Source: Miscanthus floridulus (taxonomy: Eukaryota > Streptophyta > Magnoliopsida > Poales > Poaceae). Taken from it: a stretch of DNA of 64,000 bases. Each line of letters opens with the position of its first letter. Positions within the stretch are counted from its first letter, which is position 1. The position numbers and the translations under genes were made by a program. The stretch covers positions 114,473,162 through 114,537,161 of the forward strand of contig NC_089595.1 of assembly GCF_019320115.1 (NCBI RefSeq), given 5' to 3'. Below, piece by piece: positions 24,295 to 35,000 of this stretch. Under the pieces are notes generated by a model. The model saw nothing but the letters and a program-made list of their open reading frames with translations, was not told the origin of the DNA and made no database searches.

Positions 24295-25920
24295 CCTACC
24301 CTAAAAGTGAGGGTAGCTCAATGACACGCTCTACTAGAGTTGATCTTCGTGGTTCCCGTGGGGTGAGCATAATACCCCTCACAAAGCTCTTTTCCAAAGC
24401 ACCGCACAATCACCACGCGGGCTTCACAACGAAGACCTCAATCCATCAAACCATCTAGGTGCTAGCAATCATCAAGAATAACAAGAAATCTTCAATCACA
24501 AAGATTTCCTAGTGTCACCAAATGTAAATCCTCAAATGCACACACTAGCTCACTCAATCCCTCACTCAAATTAACACCAAGCTTAAGAGGGAGATGGGGG
24601 AGATGGTGGATCTTCAACCTCTCATGCACACCTACAAAGGGCACTCAATCTCTCAAAATCATGGAGCACAAAGCTTGGGGAGAGAGAGAGAGGTAGGGGA
24701 TGAACCCTAACTTGAAGTGTGCAACAGTGGGGAATGGTTGGAGGAGGAAGAAGAGAGGAGAGGAGGCAACCATATCCCCTCACGCACAGCCTCCCTTAGC
24801 TCTCAGCCCCGCACTAGAAATTTCAGTGTGCGGCCTAGAACTTCTCGGGCGGACGCTCCTCTTCCGACCGTTGGCGCCGAGAACTCCTGCACTGGAAATT
24901 ACAAGCGACGTGGCCTAGAAATTTCTGGGCGGACGCACCTCTTCCAACCATTGGCTGGGAGGACTCCCGCACTAAAAAATCTAGGCGGCGGCTTGGAATT
25001 TCTTGGACGAGCGCTCCACTCACCAGGTGCGCCTCCCACACTGGAAATTCTAGCTCGGACCAACTAAAATTCTAGCTAATTCTGTCCAACCAACAGAGCA
25101 CCCTTATCTGGAAATTTTGGCCGGGTGAGCAAGAAATTCTGGTTCACAATCCACAACTTGCCCAAAACAAGTACTATCTCTTCCCAAAAAGCACCAAACC
25201 AATTTTAGCTCTTGAGATAGCTTTTCACATGGAATTTTTCTAGACTTTCTCATGCATCTCACAACGTCACTAAGCGCAATGCATATGCAAATAAAACTCA
25301 CACTTAGTGGCACTAGATAACCGTTGCAACTAAAAGATTTTCTCTCTTTATAGCACGGCTATCTATTCTAAATCCGGTCAAGCATTTCTCTACTCAACTT
25401 ATACCGGTGAAATAAAATGCCCTATAAGTAATACCTTTGCCTTGCGCATTCTATTCCATCTCCTTCAATGTTGATGCAACACATGAACCAACAATATCAT
25501 AAATGATATGATCCACTTCATATCATCATGTGACCTTATTGGTTCATCGATCTTGACCTCACTTGCTCTTCACCGTTGCTTCGGTCCATCGGCACCAAGT
25601 CTTGCTCAAGCTTCCCCGCCATGCGGTTTATCGCTTCAAAGCCTCCAACTTGCCCTTCACGCTTGCAACCGGTCCATCAAGCCAAGCCTTATCTTGATCT
25701 TCTCCACCTAGTCACATGACTCTATGTCATGTATCACATACGTTAAGCTCCTCCATCACATGTGTGAGCTTTGGAACATATCCAAGCCATTTTCACCTCT
25801 ATGTCATAGGTTGCTCACACAAGTGTACATGTGGACTAATCACTTGTGTATCTCACATAAACACATATTAGTCCACCTAAGTTGTCACTCAATTACCAAA
25901 CACAAACTAGAAACCTTTCA
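24295..25920 (-). mobile_element. Element E: partial LTR on the minus strand
   Basis: On the minus strand the LTR starts TGAAAGGTTTC at 25920 and reads through text such as GGTAATTGAGTGACAACTTA and TGATTAGTCCACATGT, which starts a very abundant grass LTR family. It is cut off at about 24295, where element C's LTR ends. The most economical reading is that C inserted into E and the rest of E lies left of the window. No coding sequence is seen in it. Confidence 0.55.
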
Positions 25921-26158
25921 CTTGGGGGAGATTGGAGAGCCGCCGTATGGCAGCGGAATCCGCGTTCACGACACCGAGGGACGGGCGGAGCAGGACAAAG
26001 GCCGTGGTGGCAGCAAGGGCCACGGTGAGGAGGAGCAGGAGGCGACGGGGGGCAAATGAGTGCTGGGGTGCGGCCACGGAGGAGGAGAGGAGAGCGGCAG
26101 TGGGACGCGATGAGTCGCTGGGGTTTCGGACCTCGACTGAGTGGGGCGGAGACGTCAT
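25921..26158 (-). pseudogene. First exon of an unrecognised membrane-anchored protein, cut by element E
   Basis: An ATG at 26158 (minus strand) opens 79 codons in GC-rich sequence typical of a grass first exon. The N-terminus is Ser/Pro-rich, followed by an Arg-Arg flanked hydrophobic stretch (LLLLLTVALAATTAFVLL, residues about 40-57) that looks like a single signal anchor, and then LGVVNADSAAIRRLSNLP. The frame runs straight into the TGAAAGG start of element E, so the rest is either displaced far left of the window or lost. Upstream, 26160-26300, reads as a leader. A type II membrane protein such as a Golgi glycosyltransferase would fit the layout, but nothing identifies it. Confidence 0.5.
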
Positions 26159-26408
26159 CAGCGGGCGGTGCTTTGACTGCAGGACTTGGGAGAGTTAGGA
26201 GTGGACTGGATCTGGCAGAAGCAGAACGTGTGTGCGGCTTGCGGCTGGCAACTTGTGGAGTGGGAGATTTTTATTTTGGGAGACAGCAGCCACGTAGCGT
26301 CTAGCGTCCGGACCCTCTGATCATGGTATTGCCGATGTTTCTTTTACAGTAAAGTCCACCATCTAAACTAGTCGCTGAATTTAAAAAAAATACTTTAATA
26401 CCAGAGTT

Positions 26409-28928
26409 TCAACTGTGTGACCTTTGCATCTGCCCATCTGCAAACCTCCTCTTGTAGGGAACTATTGCCATTGATTGTGTGATAACGTTGGCTTCTTTTG
26501 TGATACTGCGGCTTGTACTCTGAGAGGATTTTTTTTCTGCGTAAACAGACAAAATAATCAATATGACATTTTTCCCAAATCTCTTGTTGGGGACAAAGTA
26601 CATTACCTGCGAACTTGTGTTTTCAAAGGAATAACTTGCATCTTATTTGCCTCCGAAACTTCAACATCCATATCGGATTCTTGCAGTGGTGTTGCCTGGA
26701 TTAGTTTGTGTTTTTTTATTCTGCAAAACAGAAAATATTGAACATTCGGAAAGGAACTCATGTCTGCTATTTGGATAAGACTGAACAATGACCAGGGAAA
26801 AAATGAGAACCACGATATCTATGAAAGCCAAAAACTACAACTACAAAATATATGCTGCAATAGGGTATACATTTGAGTAAGCCGCTTTATTCTGCAAAAC
26901 AGAAAATTATTGAACATTTGGAGAGAAGGTGCGTGCAATGCCGCTTTTGTGAACGCTACCTGCTGCCACTGAATTAATCAAGGGCAGTGTAGTGACTCGT
27001 TCCCCTTTTGTGCCTAGAACCGCTTCATCACAAACGAGTTGCAGAGCTTTGCTCCAACGAGAATGATTCTCAACCTGAGTACCAAACCTTCAATGAAGTT
27101 ATGTGTGCATCGCATTCTCGTCTCATGCCATAGTTTCGAACAAAAGAAAACTTGTATATACTTTGCGAGAATCAACAACGTTTTTCTTTTAAGATGTTCC
27201 AACTGAAGATGCAAAAGAAAAAAAAAAGATAAGCAAAAGGAGAGAAAAAAAAAACCTGGAACTTGTGCCGAAACTGAAACCAGCATAGGATTGAAGCCCA
27301 ATTCGGCAGAGAAGAGCAGCAGCATATGATTGCAGCGCAATTCGGTGACTTTGATCATAGATTTCAGAACGTTAAGCGCAGTACTCCGCTAGCAGATCAA
27401 GAATGTCTCAATATATTTGCCAGATATACGAAGTACACGACTTTGCAGTATTGAAGAGAATCGTTGTAACAAGCGCTAAACGCCTAAACCTGTATCGTGA
27501 TATGTTTCTATCAATGTCAACTCACAACTCAAGTTCCTTTGCCAACCACATTTGTATCTGATCTTTGAGACAAGTTCCTCTCACCCACAACAACAACAAC
27601 AACAAAGCCTTTAAGTCCCAAACAAGTTAAGGTAGGCTAGAGTTGAAATCCAACAGAAGAAATCAAGGTTTAGGCACGTGAATAGCTGTCTTCCAAGCAC
27701 TCCTATCTAAGGCTAAGTCTTTGGGTATATTCCATCCTTTCAAGTCTCCTTTTATTTCCTCTACCCAAGTCAACTTCGGTCTTTCTCTGCCTCTCTTCAC
27801 GTTACTATCCTGACTTAGGATTCCACTACGCACCGGTGCATCTGGAGGTCTCCGTTGCACATGTCCAAACCATCTCAACCGGTGTTGGACAAGCTTTTCT
27901 TCAATTGGCGCTACCCCTAATCTCTCACGTATATCATCGTTCCGAACTCGATCCCTTCTTGTATGACCGTAAATCCAACGCAACATACGCATTTCCGCAA
28001 CACTTAGCTGTTGAATATGTCGTCTTTTCGTAGGCCAACATTCTGCACCATACAACATAGCAGGTCTAATCGCCGTCCTATAAAACTTGCCTTTTAGCTT
28101 CTGTGGTACCCTTTTGTCACCCAAAGAAAAAAATAGTAACATTTGCACCTATAAAAAAACGACTACGGTATACTAGACAAGGCACTTAATACGCTGGTTA
28201 CTATGAAAGAACAAATGCAAATAAAGCCAACTAGCAACTAGCTAGGGGGGAGCACAACAAGATTATCAGAACTGATATTTCCTCACTAATGAGGTTGCAA
28301 AGAGCATCTCTTATCCTTGCAAAAAAAAAGGAGCATCTCTTATATTGTTCAAAACCCAACAATGCAACACCAAAAGTTTAACATGAGAAATGCAGCATGA
28401 ATTAAGGAATAAGGAATATTCAGTCTGAAAACAATCTTGCCCCAGGTCACAGTGTGAGGAAATTTACAATGGAGGTTTGAAATGCATATATACAGTGACT
28501 GGCCGTAAACGATTTCACATGTACATCTAGGGTAGTAGGGTTTGTCAAACAGTTGCAAAATCAGGTGTGGCTTCTGAAAGTTGTAGAAAACTAGTATGTT
28601 GCGCGTGACTTTGCGCGCGTCGCAAGTTAGGTGGAAGTGCATCCATCGAGCTGATATGTACATATGTTATATAGAGAAGCTGGAATGTTGGTTTAAATGA
28701 CAACGTCAAGAATATTCACCTAATATTGTGCTAAACTGTTATACAACCGAGAAAGGTATCTAAATGGGAAAAGAAAGTTTCTACTTTTGCCGATGGTAAA
28801 CACACGAGAACAGTATTGCTGGATTGCTTCGCGGATGTCTTCTGAAAATATATTGCAACTTTGCTTCCTTTCATCTTCAATATAAATGCGTATGTTAGCT
28901 GCATTTCCCCTCAACGTAGCATTATGAC
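26409..28928 (-). CDS. 3' exons of an unrecognised minus-strand gene
   Basis: Several blocks have coding text bounded by AG and GT in minus orientation. The proposed last exon, 26505-26409, reads ITKEANVITQSMAIVPYKRR and ends in TGA. It joins in phase (AG|T) to 26695-26607 (SDMDVEVSEANKMQVIPLK). Further candidates are 27074-26960 (VENHSRWSKALQLVCDEAVL), a block ending at 27256 that joins it in phase 0 (FQFRHKFQ), and 28928-28785 (NAANIRIYIEDERKQSC, REAIQQYCSRVFTIGK). The link between 26960 and 26695 needs an alternative acceptor, so the chain is not closed. A LINE copy lies between the last two. I do not recognise the protein and see no membrane segment. It could be a decayed gene. Confidence 0.35.
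27588..28120 (-). mobile_element. Short 5'-truncated RTE-like LINE copy
   Basis: The minus strand encodes the C-terminus downstream of a LINE reverse transcriptase: [36 protein letters not shown] and [17 protein letters not shown]. This ends in a (CAA)n/(TTG)n tail at 27588-27605. It is about 90 percent like 55915-56450 by eye. TCACCCA occurs at 27581-27587 and 28117-28123 and may be a short target duplication, though part of it belongs to the element. The 160-codon frame is open. Confidence 0.85.
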
Positions 28929-30796
28929 CTGCAGGGTACAGGATAGAAAGAGGAGAAAAGACAATTAGCTACACACAGAAGGCACACATAAGCAACTCGT
29001 TTTATTTTGCACCACGCGAGGTGCCTAAACAAAATAAGCAATGGACTTTACTCAAGAAAGAATTGATGTGTTGCTGCTATGGCATAAGAAAATGACAGGC
29101 CATATCATGTAGCAGATGCAACATCATCACCTAATTTGGCAGCCCTAGCTGGTACCGAAAGCACTGCACAGGCAATCCATGTATAGAGGACTAATCTATA
29201 TAACCTACAATCTACTACAAGAAATCATGCCAGCTAAAAGTAGCAAGCTTAAATTATCCGTAGCTACTTCTAAACACATTACCCATCAATAACTATTCAA
29301 GACGTTTAGTTCTGTTTTTTCTCAGAGGCATTCAATCTATGTATGGAGAAAGTAGTCAAAGGAAGGAAGAGGTACAGAATGTATAATACATGCATAGTTA
29401 AGTCCTTTGCGTCTTCGATTTGGCAAAGCACTCCTTGTGGCATATAGTGATGTGCACTGCAAATCAAATGAACCGAAACATGAATGAACATGGGAACTGA
29501 AATAGCAGCTGAAGAGATAGAAACCTGAAAAGAAGAGCAGTAGACGCTAAAAAACGGAGAAAACACCATATGGTTACAAATTGCAATGACGAAGAAAACC
29601 ATCAAGATAGATGGAGCAGATTGCAGGAGAATGCAATGTCGAAGAAACCCATGAAGCTAGATAGACCAGGATTCCAGGGGAACAGGACCAAAAACATGGA
29701 AGGGAAAAAGAAAGATAAAAGATAGATCTGCAACAACCTAAAACAAATTAATGGAAACACCATAACCTTGATCGAGGTCCAAGGTAGGAGAAAAAAAATA
29801 GCATCAATGCAGAGAAAACTTTGAAATCTATGTTAGTTATTTCATGAAGGCACGTATGGCTCAAAAAGTTAGGACCGTAAACATAGCATGGAAAATCCGA
29901 GACAGTTTGACATCCTTCATGAAACCCCCTAGAGAATCACAGAAGGTCATCGTTGGGGTTGATTATATATTGGAGCATCTCCGAGAGAGCTATTTAAAAC
30001 CACACTAAAAATCCGAGACAGTTTGACATCCTTGCTTCCAATCTTTTCGCGCGTGGGTATTCGGAGCACGGGTGGGTTAATACATGCATGGTCTATATGT
30101 TACAGACACTTGTAGTGGTACCTTAGCTGATGAATATTTACATTATGCATTCTCAGGCACAAAATGCTCTAACAAACAATCTGGCACGTGCAGATGCAAT
30201 CCTATTAGAGTAAATAGGCAAAATCATCTGTATTGACCTGCTCTTTAAAAAAAACGGAGATATAACAGGGCACCTTTATTTTCTTGATTGCAGACACATA
30301 GGCAAGACGGCATGCTTCGCTTAATTTCCTGTTGACACATTTCGTAACGGCACTATGAGGTGGGAAACAATTTGAGCAGGTGCAAGAAGAGGTGATGTGC
30401 TTCCTGTCATTTGATCTCTGATTGAGAACCATTCCAGCCTATGCCCCTGGACAGATGACAACTAATTTGTAAAAAGTTCGATAGTACTACAGGCTAGATG
30501 CTGAAAGGTACAAACATGGCACCAAGAGAACCGAATGGTCAACTGAGTCAGCAATTCACTACAATGAATCCATTACAATAAGAAAAACAGAAATAATATA
30601 TCAAATAAAGGTAGGTTCAGAAATGGGAAAAAATGGCATCATTTGATCTCTTGTGGTTAGGCAGAACGGCAAGCACCGATAATACAATCGTTTGCAAGCC
30701 CCGAAAGGAAGCTGCAATAGATCGACCCTAGAGAATTGATGAGGTACGATAAATAAACAGATAGCAATACATATATGTGCATGAACATGCCCTAGG

Positions 30797-31045
30797 AGAT
30801 CATCAGCATATATTCCCAACTTATATGAAAATTGTTGCCGACGTGGCTAGGCTGGCTGGTCGGGAACGTTGTGTTCCCAAAAGAAGAGAGGAATGCACTG
30901 GGAGATCATCAGCCTATATTCTCAACTTATATGAGAGTTCAATCTGATCACAAGATATGGAGCACAAAACATTTCCATGTGAACAGCATCAGGCTATATT
31001 CCCAACTTATATAAGAATTCATTTTGATTACAGGCTATGGAGTAA
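30797..31045. repeat. Three-copy tandem segment of about 90-100 bp
   Basis: GAGATCATCAGCATATATTC, then CCAACTTATATGA recurs at about 30797, 30901 and 30988 with drift. The second and third copies also share GATTACAGGCTATGGAG-type text after the shared core. Confidence 0.65.
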
Positions 31046-31229
31046 AGAAAAATTTGCATCACTTGCATCAAACATCAGGGGGGAAACAAAGGTATAAAGG
31101 AGGATGTAGGGGAGGAGGCACGAGGCAGACGAAGTGGAGAAGAGGATGAGCTGGCCACAGAGTTGACCGCCAAGGTGCGCCGCCGCCGGCAGGGGTAGCC
31201 ACGGACGTGAGCCGATCAGCGCACGTGGC

Positions 31230-31231
<2 letters not shown>

Positions 31232-31286
<55 letters not shown>
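31232..31286. repeat. (GA)n microsatellite, about 27 units
   Basis: An uninterrupted AG/GA run of about 55 bases. It creates spurious Leu-Ser repeats in overlapping frames. Confidence 0.95.
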
Positions 31287-31290
<4 letters not shown>

Positions 31291-32624
31291 CGTGCGGCTG
31301 GGGGAGAGGTGAGTGGATAGCGGCCGCTGGCCTGTGGCAGCGCCCACCGCCGGGTCCTGGCCATGGCAGTGCGCCCACCGTCCATTTCCCGAAGAAGTTA
31401 TTGTAGGACATGCGGATCGGCAAAAAGGTGTGTAAATCAACAAATTATTAACGAAAAGTAAATATGAAATGTACCAGAAAGCTACAATGAGTACAGATCA
31501 ACTACATATTCAGTGTGAGCTTACTGGCAGATGATGCATTGATGATTTGGTGCTCAAGATTTCATTCCATAGCCTACTGGGTGGGGTATCCTTTTTGTCA
31601 TTTGAACAAACGGATAAGAATGTTGAATATAGCCATGTAAAGCAAAGATAAAGGTTCGTTGGTTTCTCATTAACCTATGGAGGGTACCTTTTTTTGCCAT
31701 GTTGCTATAGAGCAGCAGCTACTTAGCAATGAGCAGATCATCATTCCAATTTCATGACTCAGGAAGGGAAACCTAAAAAAATGGAAACAAATCTTGTATT
31801 GAATGTTATATTTCTTGGCATGGCATACTATAGAACCTATGGATATCAGGTTAATATATTAGAAATGTGCCGAATCATTAACTCAGAAGTCAGAATACAA
31901 ATGAGGGAAAAACTGAATTAATAATGCAGTTTCTGCAAATGAAACTATGACGCAACAAAATATTAAATGAACTGGAACATACGGATGAAAATCAAAATGG
32001 TAGTGATCGTTAAATTTGCACTATCTTTGAGAAGCATACATGGAAATCAAATAGGTAGCAGAGCAACTAAGGAGATCTAAGTAAACAGTTCAGAACCATG
32101 AATGTAACTGTGATACTAAGGGAAATTAGGTGGCACGCTATTCCTGCAACAGTGTCTGTTCAGGATGCAAATTAAGGGACGTAATATTATTTTGGAAGAC
32201 AAAGATGCATATTCAGTAACTATAGGTTCGACATGTCGCTTTGTGATGCTTCTGTAACTGTAGATATAGTGTACCTATAATTCAAGCCGATCCCTACCAC
32301 TGAGCAAAGATTTTAGTATTCCCAAGCTAATTCCGGTAAATATAGCAAACAGTGTATGTACAGTTGGAAGCAGAGATTGGAGATTGGCTCACGTGGAATG
32401 TTGAGAAATGATTTCAGTTAGCAGGCGCCACACCAACCTAAGGGCAGAATTCTAAATAGTGGAAATTAAATTCAAATATCCTTTGTATTAGCGGTTGGTT
32501 GGTTTAGAACTAATTTTGATAGACCTGTACTGAGAGGAAATCTACCTGTGAATCAGAGCCTCAATGGCGGAACTAATTTGAAGAGAATAGAAGCAACCAT
32601 GCAAGAAGGAGAGGAGGCGGCGGC

Positions 32625-32850
32625 TTACTTGGCGATGCGAATAACGAAGTAGGAGTGGCTGGGTTGCTCTGGGTTCCTAAATGAAAGAGTTGGTACTGGA
32701 TACACAGCCGGTCCAAACTCTGAACATTTCTGTAAAGCCATGATGCACCAACCTTTCGCTGTTTTCAGATCAATTTTACCACGTTGGACAACCTTAATAG
32801 TAAACAGAGCAATATGAGGACCCAGATGCATCACAAATGTATGCAAACCA
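32625..32850 (-). CDS. Unrecognised terminal exon with a hydrophobic stretch
   Basis: On the minus strand an acceptor (TTTAAATGCAG) at about 32851 is followed by a frame reading GSGLHTFVMHLGPHIALFTI, VVQRGKIDLKTAKGWC and QPSHSYFVIRIAK, ending at TAA. The hydrophobic part could be one membrane segment. A possible upstream exon around 33345-33258 has an ATG (MFRQGPTHPCF), but the phases do not join simply. I do not recognise the family. The GC-rich block at 33.5-34.3 kb could be its leader. Confidence 0.35.
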
Positions 32851-33539
32851 GAACCTGCATTTAAAATTCGAAATCAGCAGGTTCGAAAATAACTATTTTT
32901 CTCTGTTGTAGCAATAGGAATTCCAAGTTTACATGTTCTATTTTCCAACTTTAAAAGCTTGAATTGTAGGCATTAAAATCCAGATAACAAATAGACCATG
33001 CTTAGCAAAGAATGAAAGAACCGGAAGCTGTTTCCAAATAATATTTAAGTAACGAACAAGAGAAAAGATGGTACTCTCTTCTTCTCCAAGACATTGAAAC
33101 AGATACACTCTAATAAGAAAGGACAATCGAATACTCAATACTAAACTACTAATCAGGTAACAACGGTTAGAGTACCTATGCCTGATGCGCAAGGTTGAGC
33201 AAGGGGAGTGCACATGAGGTGATTATGAATCATTAACAAAGGAAAAATAATTTTTACCCTGGTGTCTGTGCATGAGGCAAAGCATGGATGGGTTGGCCCC
33301 TGCCTGAACATCCGTTCTTTAGTTGCTCACACACCTAGGCTGCCAATACATGAGATCACAACCTGGTTAGGCATTTAATCGAACATCCAAACTACAGGCA
33401 ATAGAAAGCTAGCAGTACAGAGTAACAAACATAGGGAACATTTCATACGTAAAGGTGACGAAGCTAGAGGGACTTGTCCCCCAAATCCACAATAATCCCC
33501 ATCACAGCAATCTTGTTTGTTCTATGCCTCCCCTTTGTC

Positions 33540-34300
33540 AAACAATCACAGTTTGTGCAGGGGCTGCGCCGAGACAGGCACAGCCTGGGGCTGGCCAGGG
33601 CGCCGCGCGGAAAGGGAGGGCAGTACGCGGTCAACGAAACCTTCGATGACAGGGACAGACACCAGAAGTGGGCAGCGCCGTGCGTGGTGGCCGAGCCTCC
33701 ACCATCTCTCGCTCAATCGCTCGCGCAAAGGGGAATATGGAAGGAGAGAGGATCTTGGGGAGAAGCCAAGAGAAAGAAGAGGGGAAGAAGAGGGTGCACC
33801 TCACTGCACAACCGAGCTGAGCCGCCGCCGCCGCTGCCTCCGGCGAGTACCGAGGTCGTGGAGCACAGGAAGTTAGGGTTTCTTCGACCACAGGAACACA
33901 CGCCTGTAGGAGGCCACGCCGGGATAGCGAGGGGTGGGTCGCGGCCACGGTGGTGGCCGGCGCGCCGTGTCGGGGGGCGCGCTGCGCCGTGCGCGCAGTG
34001 CGGGGAGCGGCGCCAGCCGGGACGAGGATGCGCAGCCGTGCCGGAGGAGGGCACCATCGGCGCGCGCCACCCCGGCCGCGCCGTCCCGCTGTGCCGCCAC
34101 GTGCAGAGAGAGAGAGAGGGAGAGGAAGGGGGCGGGGGCGGGGGCGGGGGTGGGGGCGGCGGAGGTGGAGGTGGAGGTGGAGGCGCCAGCACGCGGCCTC
34201 GGCCGGGTCATGCCGCTGCGCCGCAGCGGAGAGACGGAGAGACCGAGAGAGGGACAGAGGAGGCCAAGATATTTTCGGAGGCGCAGTAAAATTTGATGGG
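33540..34300 (-). other. GC-rich block, candidate 5' exon or promoter of a minus-strand gene
   Basis: High GC, CpG-rich sequence with CTCTCT-type runs (minus) and codon runs giving poly-Pro or poly-Gly in several frames. Long overlapping open frames exist on both strands (for example 33474-34289 plus and 34192-33713 minus). They are low-complexity and none shows a domain. I read it as the 5' end of a minus-strand transcription unit rather than as a protein gene. Confidence 0.35.
34128..34184 (+). repeat. G-run array with quadruplex potential
   Basis: Five or more runs of five G separated by single C or T bases (GGGGGCGGGGGCGGGGGC) are followed by repeated GGAGGT. The plus strand can form G-quadruplexes by simple sequence rules. 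Confidence 0.8.
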
Positions 34301-34456
34301 ATCAGCCTCCACCGTTGATCTCAGAATCAAACGGTCAAAGGATATTGTGATGACGTGGACGGTCTGATCGCTCGGGAACCTCTTCCGGCTTGTTTGGGTA
34401 AATGCGACCCCAAACCTAAAGCACAGGGACAGGACTCACAGATATCTTCACATCTA

Positions 34457-34598
34457 CTCCCTCTGTTCCAAATTATAAGTCGCTTTGACTTTTTTGGTAC
34501 ATCCATTTTGCTATGCATCTAGATAAATAATATGTCTAGCATAGCAAAATGGATAAACCAAAAAAGTCAAAGCGACTTATAATTTGGAACAGAGGGAG
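34457..34598. mobile_element. Stowaway-type MITE, near-perfect 142-bp hairpin
   Basis: It begins CTCCCTCTGTTCC and ends GGAACAGAGGGAG, with TA on both sides (34455-34456, 34599-34600). The first 60 and last 60 bases are almost exact reverse complements. These are the termini and TA target of Tc1/mariner-derived Stowaway MITEs. It lies about 400 bp beyond the 3' end of the eIF3d coding region. Confidence 0.95.
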
Positions 34599-35000
34599 TA
34601 TAACATTTGAACAACTATATAATCCACCAGTAGCAACACAAACATGCCCAATGCCAGAACTACTCAATTGCAAACATTACTAAGCACAATTAAAAGTTTC
34701 AATGATGCATCTGTTGACAAGGCTTAACAATAAAAACACTGAAACGGATTCAATAGTTCATACACAGAAACATTGCAGCAGAAACGATTAAACTACCAGT
34801 ATATAGTACCAAATTTCAAATGAGGGGTGCTAAAAAAACTATAGCATGTCTAAGCATGAAAGAAAAAACGAATGTGACAGTTTTCTCATTAACCAAAACA
34901 AGACCTGTATCAATACTGGGAAGTTCAGGTCTTCAACGAAACAGATAATTAGACAAAAAATGAACTTTCTTGCATAGGGCAAAAGAACCCTCTATTCCCT

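Larger units (their letters stand above)
28930..32620. other. AT-rich stretch without a supportable gene
   Basis: I find no gene I can support. A block at 30432-30250 (minus) has coding-like text in two frames but each holds stops. A triplicated 90-100-bp segment (30797-31030) and a GA microsatellite (31232-31286) are the only clear structures. It may be introns of a minus-strand gene or intergenic. Confidence 0.4.

Noticed and set aside
24295..25920. Complete solo LTR for element E with a flanking duplication
   Set aside because: No match to the CTTGG at 25921-25925 is found at the left edge, and the expected LTR end is missing, so it is called partial.
30205..30432. Candidate minus-strand exon with coding-like text in two frames
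   Set aside because: Each frame has a stop within the block and no acceptor-donor pair gives a consistent phase.
31028..31443. Three overlapping frames with long Leu-Ser runs
   Set aside because: The runs are translations of the (GA)n microsatellite.
33474..34289. 271-codon plus-strand frame and overlapping long frames on both strands
   Set aside because: They are low-complexity (Gly, Pro, Arg runs) and overlap each other in every frame, as expected from GC-rich sequence lacking AT-rich stops. No domain or splice support.
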